A DNA stretch of 64,000 nt from positions 18,244 through 82,243 of the forward strand of contig CAMWXE010000013.1 of NCBI GenBank assembly GCA_947178145.1, in the 5' to 3' direction. Positions 50,530 to 58,861 of this stretch are shown here, one piece after another. Position 1 is the stretch's first letter, and every line of letters starts with the position of its first letter. The translations under genes and the position numbers were made by a program. Below the pieces are notes generated by a model that saw only the letters and a program-made list of their open reading frames with translations, did not search any database and was not told where the DNA came from. The DNA comes from an uncultured Lachnospiraceae bacterium (GTDB taxonomy: Bacteria > Bacillota > Clostridia > Lachnospirales > Lachnospiraceae).

Positions 50530-51654
50530 ATGGATTTATCAGAGCTCAGGGACACGCTCGATGGCATTGACCGTCAGATTGTGGAACTTTATGAGAGGCG
50601 GATGGACGTGTGTGCGCAGGTGGCGGCGTATAAGATCGAGACAGGGAAAAGGGTTTTCGACAAGGAGAGAGAGCAGCAGAAGCTCAAGGCAGTCAGCGAG
50701 CTGACGCACAATGAATTTAACGCGCATGGTGTCAGGGACTTGTTTGAGCAGATCATGGCGATGAGCAGGAAGCTCCAGTATCAGATGATAACGAGGCACA
50801 ATGGCGAGGGAAGGCTCTCTTTTATAGAGATGGGGGAGCTTGACTGTGGGAAGTGCCGCGTCGTGTTTCAGGGGGCGGAGGGAGCGTACTCGCAGGCCGC
50901 GATGATGGAGTATTTCGGGGATGCGGTTGACAGCTTCAATGTCAATACGTTCCGCGATGCGATGCTTGCGATCGACGAGGGAAGTGCAGACTTTGCGGTG
51001 CTTCCGATTGAAAATTCGTCGGCGGGAATTGTGAGCGAGATCTATGATCTGCTGGTGGAGTTTGAAAATTATATCGTCGGGGAGCAGATCATTAAGATAG
51101 AGCACTGTCTGATGGCATCGCCGGGCACGAGAATAGAAGATATTAGGACGGTATATTCACACCCGCAGTCGCTGATGCAGAGCGCACACTATCTGCTCGA
51201 GACAGGATGGCAGCAGATCAGCATGAAAAATAATGCCTTTGCGGCAAAGAAGGTTGCAGATGACAAGGATAAGACACAGGCGGCTATCGCGGGGGAGACG
51301 GCCGCAAAGATCTATGGACTGGACATTCTCAAAAGGGGTGTCAATGATATAAAGGACAACTCGACGCGCTTTATCATCATCACGAATCAGAAGGTGTTTG
51401 CAAAGGGGGCTTCGAAGATCAGTCTGTGTTTTGAGGTAAGTCATGAGAGCGGGGCGCTGTATCACGCACTCTCGCATCTGATGTACAATGGATTAAACAT
51501 GACAAAGATTGAGTCGAGGCCGATCGCAGGAAGAAACTGGGAGTACAGATTTTTCCTGGATTTTGAGGGGAATCTCACAGACAGCGCGGTGAGAAATGCG
51601 CTCAGGGGACTGCGCGAGGAGACGCGCAATATGAAGATATTGGGGAATTATTGA
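50530..51654 (+). CDS. pheA: Bifunctional chorismate mutase/prephenate dehydratase
   Basis: A 374-residue protein with three domains: AroQ chorismate mutase (residues 1-88, 'LDGIDRQIVELYERRMDVCA'), prephenate dehydratase (about 110-285, 'VVFQGAEGAYSQAAMMEYFG' and 'DNSTRFIIITNQ'), and an ACT regulatory domain (about 297-374, with 'KIESRPIAGRNWEYRFFLDF' including the ESRP motif for Phe binding). It makes phenylpyruvate from chorismate, with Phe feedback. AGGAGG precedes the ATG. It is followed by the ppx gene after 32 bases, possibly co-transcribed. Confidence 0.95.
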   Translation: MDLSELRDTLDGIDRQIVELYERRMDVCAQVAAYKIETGKRVFDKEREQQKLKAVSELTHNEFNAHGVRDLFEQIMAMSRKLQYQMITRHNGEGRLSFIEMGELDCGKCRVVFQGAEGAYSQAAMMEYFGDAVDSFNVNTFRDAMLAIDEGSADFAVLPIENSSAGIVSEIYDLLVEFENYIVGEQIIKIEHCLMASPGTRIEDIRTVYSHPQSLMQSAHYLLETGWQQISMKNNAFAAKKVADDKDKTQAAIAGETAAKIYGLDILKRGVNDIKDNSTRFIIITNQKVFAKGASKISLCFEVSHESGALYHALSHLMYNGLNMTKIESRPIAGRNWEYRFFLDFEGNLTDSAVRNALRGLREETRNMKILGNY

Positions 51655-51686
51655 TTGGATTAAAATGTGGATAAAGGGGTGTGACT

Positions 51687-53249
51687 ATGGCATACAGGAC
51701 ATTTGCGGCAATCGATGTGGGCTCTTATGAGCTTGCGATGAAAATATACGAGATATCAGGCAAGAACGGGATCAAGGAGATCGATCATATCAGACACCGG
51801 ATCGAGCTTGGAACAGACTCGTATTTTATGGGGAAGATCAATAATGACAGAGTGGATGAGCTGTGCAGAATGCTGAATGAATTTATGGGCATCATGAAAT
51901 CGTATAAGGTGGACGGCTACAAGGCGTACGGGACAAGCGCCATCAGGGAATCACAGAACAGATTGATTTTGTTAGATCAGATTGAGACGTGGACGGGAAT
52001 CCGCATTGAAGCTTTGAGCAATTCCGAGCAGCGGTTTCTCGATTACAAATCTGTGGCATCGCGGGTGAAGGATTTTCAGAGCATTATCGAGAAGAGTACA
52101 GCTTTTATTGACATCGGCGGGGGGAGTATCCAGATTTCTCTTTTTGATGAGGACAGTCTCGTCACCTCCCAGAATATCAGACCAGGCGTGCTTCGGATGC
52201 GGGAGGAGCTGGCGCGGGTATCGTACCGGAGCTATCAGTTGGAGGACATCGTGGAGGAGATGGTCTGCGACAGTTTTGAAAGCTTCCGCGAGATGTTTGT
52301 CGGAGATAAAAAGATACAGAACGTGATTCTGGTGGATGACTATGTGTCGCTGATTGTGCAGAGGAATTATATCAAGACGATCAAAAAGGGACAGGTCAGC
52401 ACAGAGAATTTCCTGGAGTTTGTGGACTCCCTCAAAAAGAAAAAGGCGAGGGAGATTGCGATGTCGCTGGGGCTGGCACAGGAGAATATTGCGCTGTTAT
52501 ACCTCTCAGCGCTGATGATCAAGTATATGATCAGGCTTCTGGGGGCGGAGATGCTGTGGGCGCCGGGAGTATCCCTGTGCGACGGTATTGCATATGAATA
52601 TGCGGAGCAGAATCATTTGCTGCCGTCAGACGCCGAGGGGATGCCGCACGATTTTGAGCAGGATATTCTCGACTGCGCAAGAGATATCAACAGGCGCTAT
52701 CACAGTGGGGAGTACCGCACCCGCGAGCGGGAGATGATTGCACTTACGATTTTTGACAGCATGAAGGAGGTTCATGGTCTGACAAAGCGCGACAGACTGC
52801 TGCTGCAGCTTGCGGCGATCTTAGGCGACTGCGGCCGGTTCATCAGCCTTGCAAGCGTCGGCGAGAACTCTTACAATATTATCACTGCGACGGAAATCAT
52901 AGGGCTGTCCCACGTGGAGCGCGAGGTGGTGGCAAGTATCGTAAAGTATGCTACAGAAAAATTTGACTATTATCATATTATGGACAACAATGCGTCACTC
53001 GACAAAGAGACATATCTGAAAATTGCCAAGCTGACAGCCATTCTGAGACTTTCTGATGGGCTGGATCTGAGTAACAGGGGAAAATGCAGCAAATTAAAAG
53101 TCGCGAATAAAAATGAAGAGCTGGTGCTCACGGTGGAGACAAACGCAGACATGACGCTGGAGTTTGGGTTATTTGACAAGTATGCTACTTTTTTTGCGGA
53201 GGTGTACAATATCAAACCAGTGCTGCGACAGAAAAAAGGTAATATATAA
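51687..53249 (+). CDS. ppx: Ppx/GppA phosphatase family protein (exopolyphosphatase-like)
   Basis: A 520-residue protein. The N-terminal actin-like Ppx/GppA core includes 'FAAIDVGSYELAMKIYEI', 'SNSEQRFLDYKSVASRV' and 'TAFIDIGGGSIQISLFDEDS'. The C-terminal half resembles an HD-like domain, but the usual HD pair reads 'AAILGDCGRF', with Gly in place of His, so a metal-dependent hydrolase there is unlikely. It degrades polyphosphate or pppGpp in known relatives; the ppk gene next door supports polyphosphate. The first start GTG 51681 is less likely than ATG 51687. Confidence 0.88.
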   Translation: MAYRTFAAIDVGSYELAMKIYEISGKNGIKEIDHIRHRIELGTDSYFMGKINNDRVDELCRMLNEFMGIMKSYKVDGYKAYGTSAIRESQNRLILLDQIETWTGIRIEALSNSEQRFLDYKSVASRVKDFQSIIEKSTAFIDIGGGSIQISLFDEDSLVTSQNIRPGVLRMREELARVSYRSYQLEDIVEEMVCDSFESFREMFVGDKKIQNVILVDDYVSLIVQRNYIKTIKKGQVSTENFLEFVDSLKKKKAREIAMSLGLAQENIALLYLSALMIKYMIRLLGAEMLWAPGVSLCDGIAYEYAEQNHLLPSDAEGMPHDFEQDILDCARDINRRYHSGEYRTREREMIALTIFDSMKEVHGLTKRDRLLLQLAAILGDCGRFISLASVGENSYNIITATEIIGLSHVEREVVASIVKYATEKFDYYHIMDNNASLDKETYLKIAKLTAILRLSDGLDLSNRGKCSKLKVANKNEELVLTVETNADMTLEFGLFDKYATFFAEVYNIKPVLRQKKGNI

Positions 53250-53281
53250 TTGTAATACAACGAAGTAATGGGGGAATTGAA

Positions 53282-55483
53282 ATGGGTGATAAGAACAGTA
53301 AGTCAGACAACAAGATTGACTACAGCAAAACGGAATATTACTATAACAGGGAATTGAGCTGGCTCGCCTTTAACAATCGCGTGCTGGGAGAGGCGAAGGA
53401 CAAGAATATCCCCTTGTTTGAGCGGATCAAGTTTTTGAGCATTACCGCGTCCAATCTTGACGAATTTTTTATGGTGCGTGTGGCGTCGCTAAAGGATATG
53501 GTAAATGCAGGCTATACCAAGAAGGATATCGCGGGAATGACGCCGGCGGAACAGCTGGAGGGTGTTAACCGGGCGACGCACGAGCTTGTCGATATGCAGT
53601 ATTCTGTCTATAACAGGTCATTGCTTCCACTGCTTGCGCAGAATGGACTGATGGTGGTCGAGAGTCATGAGGAGCTCACAAAAAAGGACTGCGCCTTTGT
53701 CGACCGGTATTTTCAGGATAATGTATATCCGGTACTCACACCGATGGCGGTGGATTCCTCGCGGCCATTTCCGCTGATTAGGAACAAGTCTCTGAATCTG
53801 GGAGCTCTGGTATCGAGAAAAACGGTAAAGAGCAGGAGGCATCTGTTTAACAAGAAGTCTTCACAAGGAAAAGAACTGGAGTTTGCTACGGTTCAGGTTC
53901 CAAGTGTGCTTCCGCGCATTATACAGCTTCCTGAGGCATCGGATGGGACGAAACGGGTGATTCTGCTGGAGCAGATTATCGAGCGGAATATGGATAAGCT
54001 GTTCCTGAATTATAATATAGAGTGTTCTTTTCCATTCCGAATCATGAGAAACGCGGATTTCTCGCTCGAGGAGGAGGAGACGGAGGACTTGTTAAAAGAG
54101 ATTGAGAAGCAGCTCAAAAAGCGGCAGTGGGGACAGGCGATCCGGCTTGAGGTCGAGGAAGAGATAGACAAGCGGCTTCTCGATATCATCAAGAAGGAAC
54201 TGATGATAGACGAGAGGGATATCTACAGTATTCCCGGGCCGCTCGATCTCACATTTCTGATGAAGATGTACGGGCTGGAAGGGTTTGAGCATCTCAAATT
54301 CAGTCCCTATACACCACAGCCTGTGCCTGAGATTGAGGCGGACGATGATATTTTTGAGCGGATCAGGGAACAGGACATTCTGCTGCATCACCCCTATCAG
54401 ACTTTCGCCCCTGTCGTTGACTTCATCAAGCAGGCGGCAAAGGACCCGCAGGTGCTTGCCATCAAGCAGACCCTGTACCGCGTGAGCGGCAACTCGCCGA
54501 TTATCGCGGCACTTGCGCAGGCGGCGGAGAATGGTAAGCAGGTATCTGTGCTGGTCGAACTGAAGGCGCGCTTCGACGAGGAGAACAACATTGTATGGGC
54601 GAAAAAGCTTGAGCAGGCGGGATGCCATGTAATCTACGGACTGGTGGGATTGAAGACGCACTGTAAGATTACGCTTGTTGTCCGACGTGAGGAGGAGGGC
54701 ATCCGGCGCTATGTGCATCTCGGCACAGGTAACTACAATGATGCCACTGCAAAGCTGTACACGGACTTGGGAATCCTTACATGCAATGAGGCGATCGGCG
54801 AGGATGCGACGGCAGTCTTTAATATGCTTTCGGGCTACTCGGAGCCGCTGGGCTGGAATCAGCTGGCGCTGGCACCGTTGTGGCTGAAGGACAGATTCTT
54901 GTATCTGATCAACAGGGAGAAGGAGAATGCGGTTGAGAAGCGGCCCGCAAGAATCGTGGCGAAGATGAACTCCTTATGTGATCCCGATATCATCAGGGCG
55001 CTGTACGAGGCGGCGGCAAAGGGTGTGAAGATCCAGTTGATTGTCAGGGGAATCTGCTGTCTGCGGACAGGGGTGGAAGGCACAGACGATAATATTGAAG
55101 TGCGCTCCATCGTGGGCAATTTTCTGGAACACGCGCGGATATTCTACTTTGAGAATGCTGGCGATCCGGAATTGTATATGGCGAGTGCAGACTGGATGCC
55201 GAGAAATCTTGAGCGGAGGGTGGAGATTCTCTTCCCGGTGCTCAACGCTGAGCTGAAGGAAAAGGTGTGGCATGTCCTGGAAGTGCAGCTGAGCGACACG
55301 CAGAAAGCGCAGTTCCTGCAGGCGGATGGAAGCTACCGCAAGGCGGACATCAGGGAGAAGAACGCCGTCAATGCACAGGAACTGTTCTGCAAAGAGTATA
55401 TGTCGCTGGCGGCGAAAAAGGAAAAGGCGGAGCAGCAGGCGCGCACCTTTAAACCAGAGTACAACCAAGCGATACAAAACTGA
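53282..55483 (+). CDS. ppk1: Polyphosphate kinase 1
   Basis: A 733-residue PPK1. The N domain ('YYNRELSWLAFNNRVLGEAK'), head domain, and the C1/C2 catalytic domains are all present; the autophosphorylated His lies in 'GLKTHCKITLVVRREEEG' and the second conserved His in 'GNFLEHARIFYFENAGDP'; 'MPRNLERRVEILFPV' closes the active site. It makes polyphosphate from ATP reversibly. The start lies 32 bases after ppx. Together they control polyphosphate levels. Confidence 0.96.
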   Translation: MGDKNSKSDNKIDYSKTEYYYNRELSWLAFNNRVLGEAKDKNIPLFERIKFLSITASNLDEFFMVRVASLKDMVNAGYTKKDIAGMTPAEQLEGVNRATHELVDMQYSVYNRSLLPLLAQNGLMVVESHEELTKKDCAFVDRYFQDNVYPVLTPMAVDSSRPFPLIRNKSLNLGALVSRKTVKSRRHLFNKKSSQGKELEFATVQVPSVLPRIIQLPEASDGTKRVILLEQIIERNMDKLFLNYNIECSFPFRIMRNADFSLEEEETEDLLKEIEKQLKKRQWGQAIRLEVEEEIDKRLLDIIKKELMIDERDIYSIPGPLDLTFLMKMYGLEGFEHLKFSPYTPQPVPEIEADDDIFERIREQDILLHHPYQTFAPVVDFIKQAAKDPQVLAIKQTLYRVSGNSPIIAALAQAAENGKQVSVLVELKARFDEENNIVWAKKLEQAGCHVIYGLVGLKTHCKITLVVRREEEGIRRYVHLGTGNYNDATAKLYTDLGILTCNEAIGEDATAVFNMLSGYSEPLGWNQLALAPLWLKDRFLYLINREKENAVEKRPARIVAKMNSLCDPDIIRALYEAAAKGVKIQLIVRGICCLRTGVEGTDDNIEVRSIVGNFLEHARIFYFENAGDPELYMASADWMPRNLERRVEILFPVLNAELKEKVWHVLEVQLSDTQKAQFLQADGSYRKADIREKNAVNAQELFCKEYMSLAAKKEKAEQQARTFKPEYNQAIQN

Positions 55484-55500
55484 CAGGAGCATAGAATACG

Positions 55501-56103
55501 ATGATAAAATATATACTTGCGTCAGGTTCCCCTAGACGGCGGGAGCTTTTGGAACTGGCGGGGATAAGTTTTGAGATTTCCCAGGCACAGGGAGAGGAGA
55601 TTAGCACGAAGGAGACTCCCGCAGATATCGTGGAGGAGCTCTCACACAAAAAAGCAGACGAGGTGGCGCAGCGGTATCTGAAGAAATACAAAAATGACAC
55701 TGTTGTCATAATTGGAGCGGATACAATTGTGGTATCTGGAAATGAGATAATGGGAAAACCGAAAGATGCAGCGGATGCGGCGGCAATGCTCACAAAGCTG
55801 CAGGGAGATACCCATTGTGTGTATACAGGCGTAACCCTCATTGTACTGCAAAGGGGGCAGGAAAAACGGGCGCGGGAGGTCATGACATTTCATGAAAAGA
55901 CGGATGTTCATATGTATCCGATGACATCCGAACAGATTGCGGCCTATGTGGCAACCGGGGAGCCGATGGACAAGGCCGGTGCTTATGCGATTCAGGGGAA
56001 GTGTGCGATCTATATCAGGGGCATCAACGGGGATTACAATAATGTGGTAGGACTGCCTGTCGCGAGGCTGATGCATGAACTTTTTGAAAGACAATTGCTC
56101 TGA
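55501..56103 (+). CDS. maf: Maf-like nucleoside triphosphate pyrophosphatase
   Basis: A 200-residue Maf protein. 'YILASGSPRRRELLELAGI' is the N-terminal signature, 'VVIIGADTIVVSGNEIMGKP' the metal and phosphate site, and 'GAYAIQGKCAIYIRGINGDY' the C-terminal motif. It hydrolyses non-canonical or certain canonical NTPs (dTTP/UTP type) and is linked to septum inhibition in B. subtilis. It follows ppk1 by 17 bases. Confidence 0.93.
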   Translation: MIKYILASGSPRRRELLELAGISFEISQAQGEEISTKETPADIVEELSHKKADEVAQRYLKKYKNDTVVIIGADTIVVSGNEIMGKPKDAADAAAMLTKLQGDTHCVYTGVTLIVLQRGQEKRAREVMTFHEKTDVHMYPMTSEQIAAYVATGEPMDKAGAYAIQGKCAIYIRGINGDYNNVVGLPVARLMHELFERQLL

Positions 56104-56216
56104 TTGATGAAAAAGGGTTTACAAAATAGTATGGATACTGTTACAGTGGTATTGGGCATTTATTAAATGCAGTTTATATTCATAAATAAATTATAAATAA
56201 AAGGAGATCATGAATT

Positions 56217-56480
56217 ATGCACGAGTATGATGAGGCGGTACTGAACTGTTTTTTGGAAAACCAGCTTCAGTTAGTACCGGAAAAGGTAGCTGAGAATATT
56301 GATGAGGCGGAGGCATTTCTTGAGGAGTGCATGGCGGTAGTCGTCGATTCCCTCGACGAGGTGTGGAATTATTTCGACGAGGAAGGAATCGATCTGGAAG
56401 GACAGGAAAAGGAAGAGATCGCGGACGCACCAGAGGTATTTGACATCGGGGATGGAAGATATCTGATCGTTGAGAGTTAA
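56217..56480 (+). CDS. Small acidic protein, conserved hypothetical, 87 residues
   Basis: A strongly acidic, helical protein (about 27 Asp/Glu of 87) with no Arg before residue 80 and no recognised family. 'EAEAFLEECMAVVVDSLDEV' is an amphipathic helix and the end 'VFDIGDGRYLIVES' a beta hairpin. AAGGAG is ten bases before ATG 56217; an out-of-frame ATG at 56210 lies between. Located between maf and an equally unknown large gene. Function unknown. Confidence 0.7.
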   Translation: MHEYDEAVLNCFLENQLQLVPEKVAENIDEAEAFLEECMAVVVDSLDEVWNYFDEEGIDLEGQEKEEIADAPEVFDIGDGRYLIVES

Positions 56481-56494
56481 TCGTCTTTATAATA

Positions 56495-56584
56495 GAACTT
56501 TGTACTGCGCTGCAAAGTTCGTAAGAAAGCATAGTGATTGAAGTACATCAAGCTACCATGGAGCGGTTTTGCATGGCTTGATGT
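56495..56584 (+). other. Two hairpins in the leader of the 714-residue protein gene
   Basis: GAACTTTG / CAAAGTTC (56495-56520) and ACATCAAGC-tac-CATG / CATGGCTTGATGT (56545-56584). Neither is followed by a T-run, so they look like leader RNA structures rather than terminators. No known riboswitch family matches. Confidence 0.4.
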
Positions 56585-56636
56585 GCAGTTAAGAAAGAAT
56601 TGAATCATTGTGAAAGTTAAAGGATAGGTAGACAAG

Positions 56637-58781
56637 GTGAAAAGAAAAACGAACATTTCAGTGTGGCAGTTAAGATTATTTGAGGGGTTTGACAAGGACA
56701 TCATGGTCATGCAGCGCGACGAGGAGGAAGTCTTTGATGATGCGATTCATGTGTTTTTCGACAAAGAGTACTATGATGCGTACGTCGCAAAAGCCGCCAA
56801 GTACAGCGGACATCAGTATGCATACCATGAGGACAAGCTGGGCGAGGTGATCAATCAGATCTTTGACGAGGACATTCCCGGGCTGGTGCTTCATATCAGC
56901 ACAGATGAGAATGCGCCGAAAAACCTGCTTGGCGATGAGAAATATATCGCTGCAAAGGAGCTTCTTGGATTACGAGATGCGGCGGACAGCTATCATTACC
57001 TCTACACTGCAGCGATTGAGCGATGCAGCAGGGAGGAGGCCGTGGCGCGTCTGTGGACAAAGAGCGTCTATATCATAGGACAGCTTCCGGATTTCCGTGT
57101 GAAGCCCAAGGAGGGCGAGAAGCCTGTGTTTGAGCTCATGACGATGAAGCGGAAGAAAGATGGCGGGAAGGTAACGGCGGACGAGTATGATTATGAGTCG
57201 CTGAAAGTATTTTTGACGATGGACAGCGCCATGCACTTCAACCCGGATAAAAAGCCGGTTAACAAATACAAGCTTGCCATGCTGTCACAGCTGATCCGGG
57301 GAAAGCTGCAGGTGATTGTAGAGCCGCACAGAAACTACTATCTGGAGTATGATCCTGTCACGATTGACCTTGCGGGGCACTTGGATATACCGCACTACAA
57401 TGAGGAGATGGTACGGGCAAGAATCCAGAAATATACGCAGATGGACAAGATTTATATTCTGCTGGCACCTCTGCACAGTGACTATCGGATATCATGCGGA
57501 AATCCTTTTCTGATGAAAGCAGACAGCAAAAATATTTTAATGTACTTATTTGAAAACTATGACGATGCTGTCAGCTATGTGCTGCAGAATCCTATGATCA
57601 TGCCTGTATTTGACAGTACGTTTCCAATCGGTGTGCTCGACCAGAAGGATAGGATGCGTTGCCTGGAGACGGTGCTCACGCTCGCCGCAAAGCTTGGTGT
57701 TACCGGAGTAAATCTTGACTTTGATACAGTGCATGCCATAGGATGCAAGATGGAGTACATCAGGGATGTGACAGGATATAAACGCGATGTGGAAGCGTTT
57801 TTGTCCGAGGAGGAATTGTCGCAGGTCATGCACGAGGAGGATGGAGAGAAGAAGTATCGTATGCCGATTGTTCCATTCAGTGATCAGGACAATGAGTACT
57901 ATGTGAGCGAAGAGCGGAAAGCGGAGCTGATCGCACATATGGACAATGACTATGACCAGGGGTTTGCATATTTGGCGGGATGTACTGTCATTGAGATGAT
58001 GGTCATGATGCAGGAGGCCGCAGGGCGTTTTGACACTGCAAGAAAGGTATCAGACGAGGAGAATACAGAAAAGTATGTGCGCCTGATGAACAGAATCACT
58101 TTCTTTTTGACGGAGGCATTGTGTGAGAAGCCATATATTTATACGCTGCGGGAAGCGAACGGAGATTTTACGCTCAAAAATAATATCGCATATTTGATCA
58201 TTACGAACCGCTATGATGCAGGCAGAAGAGGTGAGGGAAGGCTCATGCCTGCGGGAATCGACAATCCCCAGTTTATGGAAAAATTGTGTGAGGCCAGCAA
58301 GATCGCAGTGCTGACAGATGGCCCCAGCACATTATGCATGGTGGATACCAAACTGATGAGCGAAGTGGCGAAGCAGTGGAAGAATGCAGAACCGCTCCGC
58401 GAGGAATTGATGATCTATCTGACACAGGGCTGTGGTCTTTCTCATCCCGAGGCAGGATATTATTACAGAAGACTTCGGACCGAGAACAGTATTTTTGTTG
58501 AGTTTGTCTCGTCGGTTAGAGATGGGGCGTATCCGTCGGTCGGAATGCTCACAATAGAGGGTTTCACAGCACAAGGGCTTGCCGAGGCCAATGGATTCAA
58601 TATGGTGCAGGCGTATGACGCGCTGCTGTCGTTGAAGGAGAACCCGTCAAATGCAGAGAAGTTCAAAGGAGAAGCGGCATCCGGGAATGGTATGGAAAAT
58701 GATGCCGGGCGGGATTCAGAAAGCAGTTCCGAGGACAAGTCTGATAAGAAAGGGCTTTTTGGAAAGCTGTTTAAGAAATAG
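56637..58781 (+). CDS. Large conserved hypothetical protein, 714 residues
   Basis: A soluble protein without signal or membrane segments. It starts at a GTG behind AAAGGA. The body (1-640) is mixed alpha/beta with several repeats of the type 'LTMDSAMHFNPDKKPVNKYK' and 'YILLAPLHSDYRISCGNPFL', which suggest duplicated SseB-like or regulatory folds; this is a weak impression. The C-terminus (645-714) is a low-complexity Ser/Asp/Glu tail ending in 'KKGLFGKLFKK', a possible membrane-touching amphipathic end. Neighbours give no clear clue. Confidence 0.65.
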   Translation: MKRKTNISVWQLRLFEGFDKDIMVMQRDEEEVFDDAIHVFFDKEYYDAYVAKAAKYSGHQYAYHEDKLGEVINQIFDEDIPGLVLHISTDENAPKNLLGDEKYIAAKELLGLRDAADSYHYLYTAAIERCSREEAVARLWTKSVYIIGQLPDFRVKPKEGEKPVFELMTMKRKKDGGKVTADEYDYESLKVFLTMDSAMHFNPDKKPVNKYKLAMLSQLIRGKLQVIVEPHRNYYLEYDPVTIDLAGHLDIPHYNEEMVRARIQKYTQMDKIYILLAPLHSDYRISCGNPFLMKADSKNILMYLFENYDDAVSYVLQNPMIMPVFDSTFPIGVLDQKDRMRCLETVLTLAAKLGVTGVNLDFDTVHAIGCKMEYIRDVTGYKRDVEAFLSEEELSQVMHEEDGEKKYRMPIVPFSDQDNEYYVSEERKAELIAHMDNDYDQGFAYLAGCTVIEMMVMMQEAAGRFDTARKVSDEENTEKYVRLMNRITFFLTEALCEKPYIYTLREANGDFTLKNNIAYLIITNRYDAGRRGEGRLMPAGIDNPQFMEKLCEASKIAVLTDGPSTLCMVDTKLMSEVAKQWKNAEPLREELMIYLTQGCGLSHPEAGYYYRRLRTENSIFVEFVSSVRDGAYPSVGMLTIEGFTAQGLAEANGFNMVQAYDALLSLKENPSNAEKFKGEAASGNGMENDAGRDSESSSEDKSDKKGLFGKLFKK

Positions 58782-58782
58782 T

Positions 58783-58810
58783 TGATAAATTTTCCTTTTT
58801 ATGTATAATA
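58783..58810 (+). promoter_or_regulatory. Promoter of the ABC-F gene
   Basis: TTGATA (58783-58788), 16 bases, TATAAT (58805-58810), 52 bases before the ATG. Confidence 0.7.
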
Positions 58811-58861
58811 GAAAGAGTGCGTAACAAAAAGTTTTTAGTAATAATGTAAGAGGAATTTATC

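Noticed and set aside
56155..56175. GCATTTATTAAATGC hairpin after maf as a terminator
   Set aside because: Only six weak A-T pairs and no T-run.
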